A stretch of 64,000 bases of DNA, taken from contig CM049408.1 in assembly GCA_026929865.2 (NCBI GenBank), forward strand, positions 1,860,001-1,924,000, written 5' to 3'. The notes below the pieces were generated by a model. It saw nothing but the letters and a program-made list of their open reading frames with translations. It was not told where the DNA came from and ran no database searches. Position numbers and translations under genes: made by a program. Each line of letters starts with the position of its first letter. Position 1 is the stretch's first letter. This stretch comes from Hyperoplus lanceolatus (lineage: Eukaryota > Chordata > Actinopteri > Uranoscopiformes > Ammodytidae). Below are positions 53,131-64,000 of this stretch, piece after piece.

Positions 53131-54390
53131 GTGCTGATATCCAAGGTGTGGGTCACAGGGAAACACAGAAGGAAATTAGCCCCACATAGATAACGCTCAA
53201 TGTTTTCTCAGGGCGAAGTCGTATTTTGTCTTATTGTTGAAGCGCTTCCTTCCACGGTAGATAAACAGGAAATGGTATCAGTTCTTTATCTTTTCTTTCC
53301 AGTTGTCCATAAACACCAATACACCTAATGCTACTGCTAGACTGTGAATGGTTATTTCTTCCGGTTGCCGTGTTCATTGTGTTCTCACTGCAAACGAAGA
53401 CTGAAGGGCTCAAATTGAAGCCAGCTGAGACCAGCCCTCCTAGGCGATTCTCGGCCTGCCTATTTTTTTCCGCATCAGACAGCGATTGCTGTGTTCACAT
53501 TATGTCCAAATGAACCGGGTCAAGGGGGAAAAAGCTCCCTGTTTGGTACAGGGAACTGGTTCACACCACATTTGTGAACCAGCATGGCAGGCCTCTTTTT
53601 AATTAAGGTTCCAATATTAACAGGTTAGATCGTTCACAGCGCTTGCGTGTCAGCGCGTCCCTGAAGTCAGCTCTGTTCAGCTGAACTCAGGAGGGACACC
53701 TATGACACAAACCGCGCATCTCGCAGAAAGAAGTGAAATGTAACCATTTAAACTCCAATCATTTGTACTTTTCTTTCTTTATTGATAAATGCATTTATTT
53801 ATTATTTTTAACTCTCATGGCTGTAGTTTTCCATTTCTCTATCTCTCTCTCTCTCTCTCTGGCAAACACACACTGTCTTGCTTAACAAAACACACGTACC
53901 AGCTTTGCTATCAGCAATTCTTCTATGGTTTTCATATCATTTTAAATATCCATTTCCAATGGAAATGAGTGGTGATAGGTTCCAGTTCCAGCACAGCGGC
54001 AAAAATTACGTGTGTAATGTGAACACAAGAGCGTGGGAGAGGCAGCAGTTTTTCCTTCCTAGTGTAAACATGGCGTTAATGGTCTGTAGAGTTAGTGCAG
54101 TGAGAAGGTTGCAAGGTTTGGATAAGTATTAAGCAGTAAGACAGCTGTGTTTGTGTGCGTGTGTTTCTGTGTTTGTGTTGTGTGTGTGCGTGCGTGCGTG
54201 CGTGCATGCGTGTGTGGTGCTGTATAACAGTGCCTGAATGGTGTGGTACTTGTGTGTGTGTGAGAATGTCTGTTCACAGCTGAGGTGTGCGCTGGGGGCA
54301 GAGAGCCACAGCCTTCCATGCGGTATGCACCTTCTTTCCAAAAATAACTCCATCCAGCCGCAGCACAGACTGCTGAGGTGGATTATGTTG
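53131..54390. other. Unassigned sequence with a TG-rich microsatellite
   Basis: Motifs CTGTGTTCACATTATG near 53490 and GTAATGTGAACACAAG near 54015 are inverted and may be the ends of a small element, but this is weak. A degenerate TG/TGCG run spans 54140-54215. No gene is recognised. Confidence 0.35.
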
Positions 54391-54404
54391 TGTAACGTCA
54401 GCTC

Positions 54405-54412
54405 TTTATAAG
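54405..54412 (+). promoter_or_regulatory. Candidate TATA box
   Basis: TTTATAAG lies 171 bp before the start codon at 54576. TAACGTCA, a half cAMP-response element, ends four bases upstream of it. Both could occur by chance in a window this size. Confidence 0.3.
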
Positions 54413-54575
54413 CAGCAATAGCAGTCACAGGCCCTTCTCTCACATTCTTCCCACTACTCCTTAGAGAGCCGAAGCTGCATCCATCCTTCACCTGCCCTTC
54501 ACTGTCTACTGTTACCTCATCAGCCTGAACCCCTTCAGCTGTGCCTGCTGCACATCCATCCACTGCCCTGCTACA

Positions 54576-54704
54576 ATGGAGCGACTACTGCTCCTCCTCA
54601 GCTTCCTGGTATCATTTAGATTAGGAAAGCCCATAAAAAAATCAGATCATATAATAAGTATCAATGTAAAAGTACGTCTTATGTCTTACACTTTTTGTGA
54701 GTAA
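54576..54704 (+). CDS. Candidate first exon of an unidentified secreted protein
   Basis: The start has a strong context (ACA before ATG, G after). The reading begins MERLLLLLSFLVSFRLG, a textbook signal-peptide core. The frame stays open for 42 codons and stops at 54702-54704. Two possible splice donors exist: GTATCA at 54609 directly after SFL, and the better GTGAGT at 54697. A 150-bp C-rich leader without ATG and a TATA box lie upstream. No matching second exon was recognised downstream, so the protein family is unknown; a pentraxin-like or small peptide precursor would fit the leader but nothing proves it. Confidence 0.3.
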   Translation: MERLLLLLSFLVSFRLGKPIKKSDHIISINVKVRLMSYTFCE

Positions 54705-56498
54705 AATAAACCTGACCATACCAGTGCAAAATGCTACATTTTATAAAGGCCACCAAACAATTAATGTCATGCAGTAATTGTTGTACAAAACAGAAATGAT
54801 TGTGTTCATATGTTATACGTATTAGTGTAGGGGGGTTATACATAGCCACTATCTGTATACGTTTATTTCACACAAGAAAATGTCTGTATAACACTCATAC
54901 AACACTGAATGCATGGGTTTATGATGTAACTGAGCTCAGCACCACCAAACCTGTCCAGTGTATCAACCCATTGACTGTGTGTTGTGGATGGAGGAATGAT
55001 TGACACTTGCATCTCTTTCCTTTTCCTTTAAGAAAGCTGCCTGAAGTACTGTATGTTGCATCACTGCTCTTTTCACAATCTAATCTGAGATGCAAAACTG
55101 GAGTTAAAATTCCACTCACATCGCTTTACAGCATTCCTTGCAAGTTGCAAAGATGCTTATGCATGCATTTCCCAAGCAGCTGGAGGGAAACAAACTTTCT
55201 GAAAAAAGAAAAACCATGTACCTGAGGCACAGTAATAAAAGCTCTCTCTCTCTCTGTCATTGCTTAATAAAAGCTCTCTCTCTCTCTCTCTCTCTCTCTG
55301 TCATTGCTTATAGAACAAGGCAAGGGTGGTTCAAGCATAAACAGAGCCACTGCTATTTTTTAAATCTTGCATTTTACTTAACTTGAACATTCAAAGCCTT
55401 ACATCATGGTAGGGGTTTCAAATACACTCAAGATCACTTGGATTCACAAGCCCTTCAATTTGTGTTAAAGCCTTTCCCTTAAAGGTGGTGTCAGCAATTC
55501 TGGAGAACGCTTGTTGCCAAAATCACTGGATATTTACTGATGAACCGCTACCTGTCCGTATTGTGTGTGCTGAAAAAGATATCCAGGTTTAATGCACAGC
55601 CTAGTCTCTGTAAATATGTATGTAAACCACCATAGGCAGGGTATTAACACCACATTGTTTGCAGTTCACACACAGTACAGACAAGAAGTTGATCAGGAGT
55701 AATTCACTGATTTTGAAAAAAGTTATTTTGACAACAAGAGTTCTACACAATTGTTAGATCATCAAATCAAGTACACACATACAGGAGGCTGATATCTTCT
55801 GGGGGTTAGTGGTGATAATCAATTATATAGTGGTTGTAATGAGTCATTATTAGTGTTCCCAGTTTACAGATGAACAGAAGTTGGAAAAAGACACATTTGT
55901 TTCCAAATAAAATTGTGCTTTTATATATTATAATATTTTGCTATAGTGTCTATGACAGAGAGAAGGGGTGTAGAACAATTGCGCGACTTAAGTACACAAG
56001 TTTCATATGCGGTAATGGCTCAACTAAAACTTGACACGTCCTCTGTGGATAGGGTGCTATTTTTTCTCTCATTTGCACCAGATTAGTGTCCCCAAAAGCG
56101 GCGCATTATTTTAGTCGAAGTGGCCATTAAAAAATTATAATTAAAATAATCCCAACAATTTACAGCCATCACTCCTTAACAGATCATTAACTGTTAACCG
56201 ATAATATGAAATGTAGCTTATATAATGAAATACACAATGTGCTCTAGTTTGGAGGTGCTCCCTTGCCTCAATGAGCCCTGGAATTTCCACATTACAGACC
56301 TTTACATGTGGACTAATCTTCAATTAAAATTCACTGTTACGATATGAAGGGGGGAAAAGGGAGAGAACGAGAGGCAGTGAGAGAAAAACCTGAAGATGAA
56401 CATTACCTGTTGGTTCTTCTTTTCGATTATCGGTTCAATGGTTAACCATCAACATCCCTACAGTATATTAACCTTTATCACTATGTCTTATCCATCTA
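54705..56498. other. Unassigned sequence with CT runs
   Basis: CT dinucleotide runs lie at about 55243-55256 and 55274-55299. The phrase CTTAAAGGTGGTGTCAGCAA at 55479 and the TTAACCATCAACATCCCTA end near 56458 look like transposon termini, but no partners were found. No second exon for the candidate at 54576 was recognised. Confidence 0.35.
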
Positions 56499-56722
56499 CA
56501 GCCGTGGAAAAAATGAAGAGACCACTCCAAATGTTCAGTGTCTCTTGTTATACTCTTATAGGCATATGTTTGGGTAGAAATGAACATTTTGGTTTTATTT
56601 TATAAACTACTGACAACATTTCTACCAAATTCACAATAGAAATATTGTCATTAAGAGCATTTCCATGAAGTAATGTAGAGATAAAGATTGAGGAAAAATC
56701 CACACTCTTTTTTCTGTGGCTG
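56499..56722. mobile_element. Tc1/mariner-type MITE
   Basis: Ends CAGCCGTGGAAAAAATGAAG and CTCTTTTTTCTGTGGCTG are imperfect inverted repeats flanked by TA on both sides (56497-56498 and 56723-56724). It is 224 bp and non-coding. This terminus is familiar from fish genomes. Confidence 0.75.
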
Positions 56723-56724
56723 TA

Positions 56725-58227
56725 TGTGTTATTCTTTTGCCTCTATGAAGAACTTTGTAAATCTGTGCTCTCGAAAGGTGCTTTATAAATAAAGAAAATA
56801 GTTATCCTCGAGAGACCAATTGAGGGGTGACCCTCATTTACAATTTACAAATAAAGTTACTTCCTTAATTCCTATATGTCAATGGCATCTTTTAATTTGA
56901 AGCAGGTGTGGAATTAGAAGCCTGTGTAAAGTGTAAACTGGCCATACAAAGCTTTTTCCTTGGAGCTGTGTGTTTGCCCACATCTAAATGAGCTGTTGGA
57001 AAAGCAGGACACACACATCCTGGCACCTTGATATCTTCTCAGTGCAGAGATGAAGTTCTGTCTGTGGACACTCTCATAAATCCTAATCCTGAGGTGTAGC
57101 TGGACACAGCCCTCTGCCAGGCCCAGTCCATAACAGCTGCTGGGAGAAAATACACTGATAACGTTTGACTCTCTTAATGCATGTGGGAGGATTTTTTAAA
57201 ATAAATGTTTGTTTTTCTTTTGCAACATTAAGATGAAGAATTTAAAATAGATGAGCACATATTCTAAATAAAGGTATATTTGGTTTGGATTAAATCATGT
57301 CAAGTTCGTTCATGTATAATGCAGATTTACATTGTATCGGTCTAAATTTGCTCATATTAACCTTTACAAATGAAGTGTTCATGAAAGTGCATGGCAGGTC
57401 TGTAGATGTAAAACCCACTCCAAAGCATTCACAGTCTAGTCATTAAACTGCTATTAAGATGGATTAAATGACTGATAATAGGCTAAATCTATCAGATCCA
57501 TTGGACTGCTATGTAGTTTTATTAGTTGTCTGTCTGTGTAACACGGAGATAGATGTCGATGGGACTGAAGACAGTGTGCATTTTCATTAACCACTAATTG
57601 TCTGCTTATTGCTTGTGTTTTGGTGCTATTGATTGATTTTGGGCGCAGCAAGCTTTCTACTGTTTCCTCATAGAAGATGTGTTATGAAGTACACAGCAAA
57701 GATATGGTCAAAAATAACCAAGGTAGCACATTGCAACACTAATACCAGTTTAATGTGGTTACCCTGGTAACACATTTTAACAAAACATAACTCTGCTGCA
57801 ACAGTTGAGTTAAAGGAAGCAGTATAGTATCATAGTATAAAGTACTGCACATGGGCAAATAGGAGCTGCACAAGTCACCAGGGTGTAGTGACCAGACCAG
57901 TTTTCTTATTAAATCACATGAAGAGAGAGTTCCTGAAATCACCCTCATGTTGAATTGTCAGTGAAATCCAGCTCTGAATTTGATAATGAGATTTTATACA
58001 AATTCACTTCTGCTGTGCAAAATGCTTCAGCTGATTACATGATTATAACTGGCCTATTTTTAGATACCAAATTTAACAGTGATTAAACCGTTAGATGGCC
58101 TGTGGACTCCTGCCTATGACAGAATCACATGCTAGGCTTATACTCAGTCCAATAGCACTCCCTCTGGTTGGAAATAATAATACATTTTATGTCACTCAAG
58201 GTCAAAAATTGCTTTTATAGTCTACAA
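56725..58227. other. Unassigned sequence
   Basis: A GGTGCTTTATAAATAAAG motif at 56777 is the kind found at LINE or SINE 3' ends. Otherwise AT-rich sequence without recognisable genes or bounded repeats. Confidence 0.35.
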
Positions 58228-58313
58228 CAGGGGTGGCCACTGGGGGCGGGGCGGGGGGGGGGGGGGGGGGGGGGTGGTAGTCGATCAATGTAACAATTCT
58301 TGAAAAAAAAAAA

Positions 58314-58344
<31 letters not shown>

Positions 58345-59376
58345 TTTTTTTTACTATGAAAGAGTGAACGAGCCGTGCGAGCATGCGCCGAAGTTCGGTG
58401 GAGGGAGAGAGGACACCACTTTCTAATTTGACATACAGTACATATCAGTTTGTTAGCCAGTGAGCTAACCAAAGCTAATCCAAGTCAAGGAAGTGGAGAG
58501 GCTTCGTGACAAATTCTACTATGTAAAATACAGCCAGAGAGAGGAAGACTGTTCAGTCAAACAGACCACCACATATTCTAGTGCAGGGGTGTCCAAACTA
58601 CGGCCCGCGGGCCCGCTTTTTATTGGCCGTGGCACATTTTAAAAATATAATGTAATATGGCCCTTTTAATTTTTAAATAATTGAAATGCACTCATTATAT
58701 TACAGAGAAATATGTCCCATAAAAGAAAAAGAGCAACAAGCCCATCCCAGAGGACCCTGCATATTATTTTATTTTAAATTAATATTATTATGGAAAATCC
58801 ATGTGTCTTTCTCCAATAGCTTCTAATTCATCTGACACAGTGTCTCCATTTTTTTTCATGCAAAATTCTTAATTTCTCTATCAAAGTGCACCAGATTCAT
58901 GCATTTCACTTTAAAAACTTAAAAAAAATCTCCCGGGGGGGCATACCCCCGGACCCCCCTTGGAGGGGCGGGATCTCGGCTGGCTACTATTTTCACCCAG
59001 CTGGACATTGGACGCAAAAGCAGAAAACACTGGGTGTATCAATGGTATTTAACAAGAGGGGGAATGTATCTGTTTTATGTGCAAGGAAAGTGTTGCCGTG
59101 AAGAAGGACTTTCACTTTTAATTAAGAAGGATTTTATTTATTGGAGACTTTGGTTGTATGCAGCAGTTTTTTCTTTTCTATACTGGAAAATACCTTTAGG
59201 CTGCAATTCTGCATGTTCCTCTTAACTGAGAACCGTACCGTACAGAACAGAACCGTGACTTAAAAACCGAGGTACGTACCGAACCGTGACTTTGACCCCT
59301 AATAGTAGGTGGTAGCTCACTTCGACTTGGTCATTTTAAAAGTAGCTCACAAGCTGAAAAACAGTGGCCACCCCTG
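58228..59376 (+). mobile_element. hAT element with CAGGGGTGGCCACTG ends
   Basis: Ends CAGGGGTGGCCACTG and CAGTGGCCACCCCTG are perfect 15-bp inverted repeats with the exact 8-bp duplication GTCTACAA (58220-58227 and 59377-59384). A G run (58243-58274) and a T run (about 58326-58352) lie near the left end. A second hAT-type left end, CAGGGGTGTCCAAACTACGG, occurs inside at 58583. The middle shares its core with the element at 15797-17725. No transposase was found. Confidence 0.88.
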
Positions 59377-59384
59377 GTCTACAA

Positions 59385-60402
59385 CATTTCATCAATTAAC
59401 AAATTAAAGGAAAATATAATTATAATAATAATTATCGAGAACAGATTACGATTTATTTGAGGTTGGCTAATGTAATTTAAACACATCTGGCGGTGTGAGG
59501 TATCCAGACTTAAATCCCTGGCCGCTAACTTTGATGACCATTCATACATTTCAATGTTATCTGTGGAAATATGTCCATCTTTGTGGTGCAAGGTTTGTCA
59601 AAATCCAAGATAACATCGGTTAATGTAACTGTAATTAATGGCAGTAATTAGAATATCCGAAAGCTGAGGAATACCTAATATGGTAACCAGTCCCAGTGCT
59701 GTTATACTCTATATCAGCACTCATGGAATGCCACAAATAATGGATTGCTCTGCTAACAGCCCCAATATATACTTAGAAAAAACTGAATTTTGGTAACATG
59801 CCAACAAAGTTTGCCCTCCTTTTGCATTGACGTCAGTAAAGGCGTTTAGGCGATTACGTACACAACCCACTTCTCCCTCCCTATAGATTTCCCTATAATA
59901 TAACTCAATATCAATTCATTATCATATCAAACTCACAAATGTTTAAAGAGCGAGAGAGAGAATGGCGCCTATTTAATACAAGGGTCTTAATTGCATTAAA
60001 TAGCGCCACTGTAAAAGCCTGTGGCAATTTTGCGCAGAATTTTTTAATATTCCTTTATTTACTGTGCACAGATGCAATTGGGACAGGCAGGCACACCCAG
60101 GGCGCTTGAGTGCATTTCCCCCTTTGCATGTGCTTTGTGAATGACAAGTTATCTTTTTCTCGCCATTTAGCTTGTTTAGCGAAATGCAAAATCAGGGCCG
60201 TCTGTTAATGGATTTGGCCCTTTCATGTTTAACGTTCATTGTATTATGAAAGAGTTAACTGACCAAAAACACCAAATCATTTGTAACTGTGTTCACTGTG
60301 AAATCACGAGATAAGCAGCAGTTCCATTTGTATGTGCAGGGAATGCTGGCATAGCAAATGGTGGAACTCCAGCTTTTGCGGCTCACTCAGGTAGAATCAA
60401 TG
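59385..60402. other. Unassigned sequence
   Basis: No gene is recognised. Phrases GCGCCTATTTAATAC (59965) and GCATTAAATAGCGCC (59993) form an inverted pair that may mark a small MITE. The rest is plain AT-rich sequence. Confidence 0.35.
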
Positions 60403-61503
60403 CCTGCATTCCAAATCGCATACTCTTTCTTTTTCTATTCTACATACTACATCTGACCATAAAAATAATCTAGTTAGGATGCAGTAGGCATACTATTGGG
60501 ACATATTTTTACCCACGTATTTCATCATAACATTGCGCCTTGATCTTGCCTCTTGCTTTTATATCCGTCTCATCCCCGGTTGTTTTCATAGGAGGTTCCG
60601 TCGATGTAACCTCACATCCAGTGCGTACTGAATTCTTGGTCAGAATGGCCCAAATAGAATGCTGTTTTCAACACTAAACATATCGTCCGGATGTAGTTCA
60701 CATCCAGGTATTTCTAACCATACTAAATCAGGCCACAAGAATCGGGACATCCTTAATATTTTTTCTACCAAACTTATTACCGTATTTTCCGCACTATAAG
60801 GCGCACTTAAAAGCCTTTAATTTTCTCAAAAAACGAAAGTGCGCCTTATAATCCGGAGCGCCTTATATATGGATCAATTGGTTGATCCATACTGGTTGTA
60901 CACGGCGCTCAAGGCGCTCTGTCAACATGTTTCAGTATGAAAAACCAATAAAAACAATTAAATAATAATAAAATGTTTCAGTACGTCTGGTAAACTACAA
61001 AGCCGCACTGCTTGCAGCATTACGGCTACCGTAGTCAGTGAACTTTTATTTTGAAGCAGAAACACTAAGCGCTTCCTAGTTCCTAGCCCCGCTGCGCTTC
61101 GACCGCACCAGGCTTTTCTCGCTTGTGTGATAATCAAAGTTCATTTCGGACACTGAGACCTGTCGGTGTTTGCACCATGGGCAGAGGATCATATATCCCC
61201 GCTGACAGAGCAGTCGAGCCGGTGTTACCCAGGCAGCGCTTGACAGGCTCACGGGGTTAGCAGCTGAGCTAGCGGGGCAGTTTGGCTGCTACCCCCTGGG
61301 GCTGTTTTGTTGACATTCCCTTTAGCACAGCTCCGTCTGGATGCATAACGCAACCCCAGTCAAACGTTTGACTGCAGTATCTTCTATTCTATGCGCCTTA
61401 TAATCCCGTGTGCCCTATATATGAAAACAGTTCTAAAAGGGCCATTCATTGAATTATAGTGCGGAAAATACGGTAGTAGAAAGTATGGGGATTGGAACGC
61501 AGG
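60403..61503. mobile_element. DNA transposon remnant carrying a nested TA-element
   Basis: The left end CCTGCATTCCAAATCGCATA and right end GTATGGGGATTGGAACGCAGG-like sequence (last 20 bases at 61484-61503) are imperfect inverted repeats. Between them the element 60780-61473 is inserted, leaving about 400 bp of the host. The superfamily is not determined. Confidence 0.6.
60780..61473. mobile_element. TA-flanked element with CCGTATTTTCCGCAC ends (nested)
   Basis: Ends CCGTATTTTCCGCACTATA and TATAGTGCGGAAAATACGG are perfect inverted repeats flanked by TA (60778-60779 and 61474-61475). Sub-terminal GCGCCTTATA phrases repeat on both sides. It is 694 bp without a transposase. A TA duplication fits Tc1/mariner. 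Confidence 0.8.
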
Positions 61504-62040
61504 GTATGACACAGCGTATGGGTCTATGCTGAGAGAAGGAGATCAGCCAGGGACCACAGCCAGTGATAATCAAAACCTCATCATGTTGCATTTATGTCAC
61601 TTTACCTCACAAGCGGTTCTCGCTCCTGACAGCACAACATGCCTAATAACCAGTGTTGCCACAGTTACCTTGAAAGAAGTAATCTAATTAAACAGTAAAT
61701 GAGTTACTTTACTGATTACTTGATTTTAAAAGTAACTAAGTTAGATTACAAGTTACTTTACAGGTCTCCAGACTAACTTTTTCATCTAGGTGCACCAGCA
61801 TATAGTTTAGGTGCACCCAATTAGTGCTGCACGATTTGGAGAAATTGTGCCATTGCGAGTATAGTGGCCGACATTGCAATTTGCGATGTGATATAATAAA
61901 TAAAGATGATTATGATATGATTCTACTTGCTTGGTTTTAAAGTAAAATTAGAGATTGTTGATATAGTTTTGAAACCAGCTATACAGTACATATTAAGAAT
62001 CATTGAAACTATAAAAAATAAAGTTTGTACTAGTAGCCTA
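61474..62040. other. Unassigned sequence with a hAT-like end
   Basis: CAGTGTTGCCACAGTTACCT at 61652 followed by AGTAATCTAATTA-type phrases looks like a hAT left end, but the right end is not visible. GTGCTGCACGATTTGG near 61825 is a further transposon-end-like motif. No gene is recognised. Confidence 0.4.
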
Positions 62041-63094
62041 TAGGGGTGGGAATCTCTTGGCACCTTAGGATTCGATTCCGATTCCGAGGTCAACGATTCG
62101 ATTCAAAATCGATTCTCAATGCATCTCGATGCAATTTTTTTTAACGTACCTATGTGTGATTTTCAAAAATATATTTACATACACATCTGAGTTTGCTAAT
62201 CAGAGTTTGCTAATCACTTCCTACTTTTGTGATGATCATTAAATACAATCAACAGATGAATTATCTTCTCTAATATTGTAATAGAGAAAAAGCTTTTCTT
62301 GTCACAAATATGACTTTCTATGAACAGTGCAATAATCAATGCAGCTTGCATTTCAACACAATATGGAAGTGTGTAAAAACTAAACCAATTCAGTTTAATT
62401 TTCTTTCTACTCTTGTGAATCATGTTTCTATAGGATTACTATTCTATTATTTTCTATGTCATTTCAACACATTGTACAAAAAATATGGCTTGGAATTCAG
62501 CTCTCATACAAAAACGTAAACAAACACAAAGCCAGTGCAGGTCATATGGGTTTGCTGCTCTCAGCCCTTTTGTCGCCACTTTTAACAACTCGCACTTGTT
62601 GGTAAATGGTAAATGGACTTGTATAGCGCTAAATGGTAAATGGACTTGTATAGCGCTATATCTCTGTTTATCACAGACCCAAAGCGCTTTACATTGTTTT
62701 GTACACATTCACCCAGTCACACACACATTCATACACCGATAGCAGCAGCTACCACGCAGGGTAGGCTTAGCACTAGGGTGCTAAGCTAACTATCAGGAGC
62801 AATTCGGGGTTCAGTGTCTTGCCCAGGGACACTTCGACATGTGGCAGGGAGACGGGGGATCGAACCTCCGACCCTGCACACCAGAGGCGAACTCCCTACC
62901 CACTTGGCCACTGCCGCCCCTTGTGTGGTGTGCATGCGCAGCGGCACAGGAAATACTCATTTTAAATACTAGTAAATAAAACATTTTAAAAAATATTTTT
63001 TTTTAAATCGATTATTAACTTTTATGAATCGATTCGGAATCGTTCGAGAGAGAATCACGATTAATCGGAAAATCGATTATTTTCCCCACCCCTA
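62041..63094. mobile_element. hAT element with TAGGGGTGGGAAT ends
   Basis: Ends TAGGGGTGGGAATC and TTTCCCCACCCCTA are flanked by the exact 8-bp duplication GTAGCCTA (62033-62040 and 63095-63102). CGATTC and AATCGATT motifs are dense near both ends. A SINE (62601-62920) is inserted within it. No transposase was found. Confidence 0.88.
62601..62920 (-). mobile_element. tRNA-derived SINE, near full length
   Basis: The minus-strand head GGGGCGGCAGTGGCCAAGTG has an A-box-like GGCCAAGTGGG. The B box GGTTCGATCCC is at 62857-62867 (complement). The body includes CCACATGTCGAAGTGTCCC and CAAAGCGCTTTGG-like sequence (CAATGTAAAGCGCTTTGGG). The tail unit TATAGCGCTATACAAGTCC plus CATTTACC is duplicated. 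It is the same family as 883-1141 and less decayed. Confidence 0.85.
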
Positions 63095-63485
63095 GTAGCC
63101 TATACTGTTTTCAAAATAATAAAAAATTATAGTTTAAAAAATGTTATAAAAACCCCCCCCCCCCCATGAAAATAAATGCATTCTTCCGAAGTGCAAAGAC
63201 AGTAGCAGTGTCTGTAAATGTGCGGAAACTTGCGTGGCCTTTCACTCATGCATTCATCTGACTTCTGTGCTGCCTCATGTGTTGATAGACTGCCACCATG
63301 GACCTATTGTATTATAAGAGGTTGCCACCGGTCGCCATGTGACATAGCGACTATAACTTTACAGGTTTTAAACATCGCTTCAATCTGTTCTACGTCGCCG
63401 TACCTGAATCCTAAATATCCCCATAGAGCAGAAGTTGCTTTTGTTTTCCGCCATGGTTCAGCATCGGCTTGGCCGTAATGCTGGT

Positions 63486-64000
<515 letters not shown>

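Overview
The window is vertebrate, almost certainly ray-finned fish, nuclear DNA. The evidence is a split GABA-A receptor subunit gene together with a repeat fauna typical of teleosts: many hAT-like elements, L2-type LINEs, Tc1 remnants, tRNA-derived SINEs, a DIRS-like fossil and long GATA, GT and CA microsatellites. I see no bacterial genes, CRISPR arrays or operons.

The only recognisable host gene is a GABA-A receptor beta subunit on the minus strand. Five consecutive internal exons are present at 29946-30166, 5320-5402, 2905-3045, 1476-1628 and 598-851. All have GT/AG borders and compatible phases, and together encode 284 codons from just before loop A to just after M3. Residue signatures (PSTLITI in M1, AIDIYLMG at M3, NKVQ at the exon end) point to beta1. 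One key M2 residue is instead Asn, as in beta2 and beta3. The signal peptide and N-terminal exons are not visible and probably lie beyond 64000. The last exon (most of the M3-M4 loop, M4 and C-terminus) lies left of position 1. Everything from 30167 rightwards is therefore probably intron 3 or upstream sequence, and 5403-29945 is a 24.5 kb intron.

The rest is a transposon landscape with clear nesting. Many hAT-type elements keep exact 8-bp target duplications (9772, 15797, 16884, 30971, 45966, 58228, 62041). A second hAT-like group keeps 5-bp duplications (20059, 20851, 31857, 46064). One short family has 9-bp duplications (3857, 16014). Multi-layer nests lie at 15.8-17.7 kb, 19.1-23.6 kb, 26.0-29.0 kb, 30.6-34.0 kb, 40.4-45.4 kb, 46.0-48.3 kb, 50.1-53.1 kb and 60.4-61.5 kb. 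A broken DIRS-like retroelement with about 130-bp inverted terminal repeats fills 34.6-38.9 kb and holds an unusual tandem array.

A possible first exon of an unidentified secreted protein (TATA box, good start context, hydrophobic leader) lies on the plus strand at 54.4-54.7 kb; this is a weak call. I found no convincing new multi-gene system. The points most worth checking are the hybrid beta-subunit signature, the SINE sitting 32 bp from an exon, the 9-bp and 5-bp target-duplication families, the DIRS-internal tandem array and the candidate nested gene.
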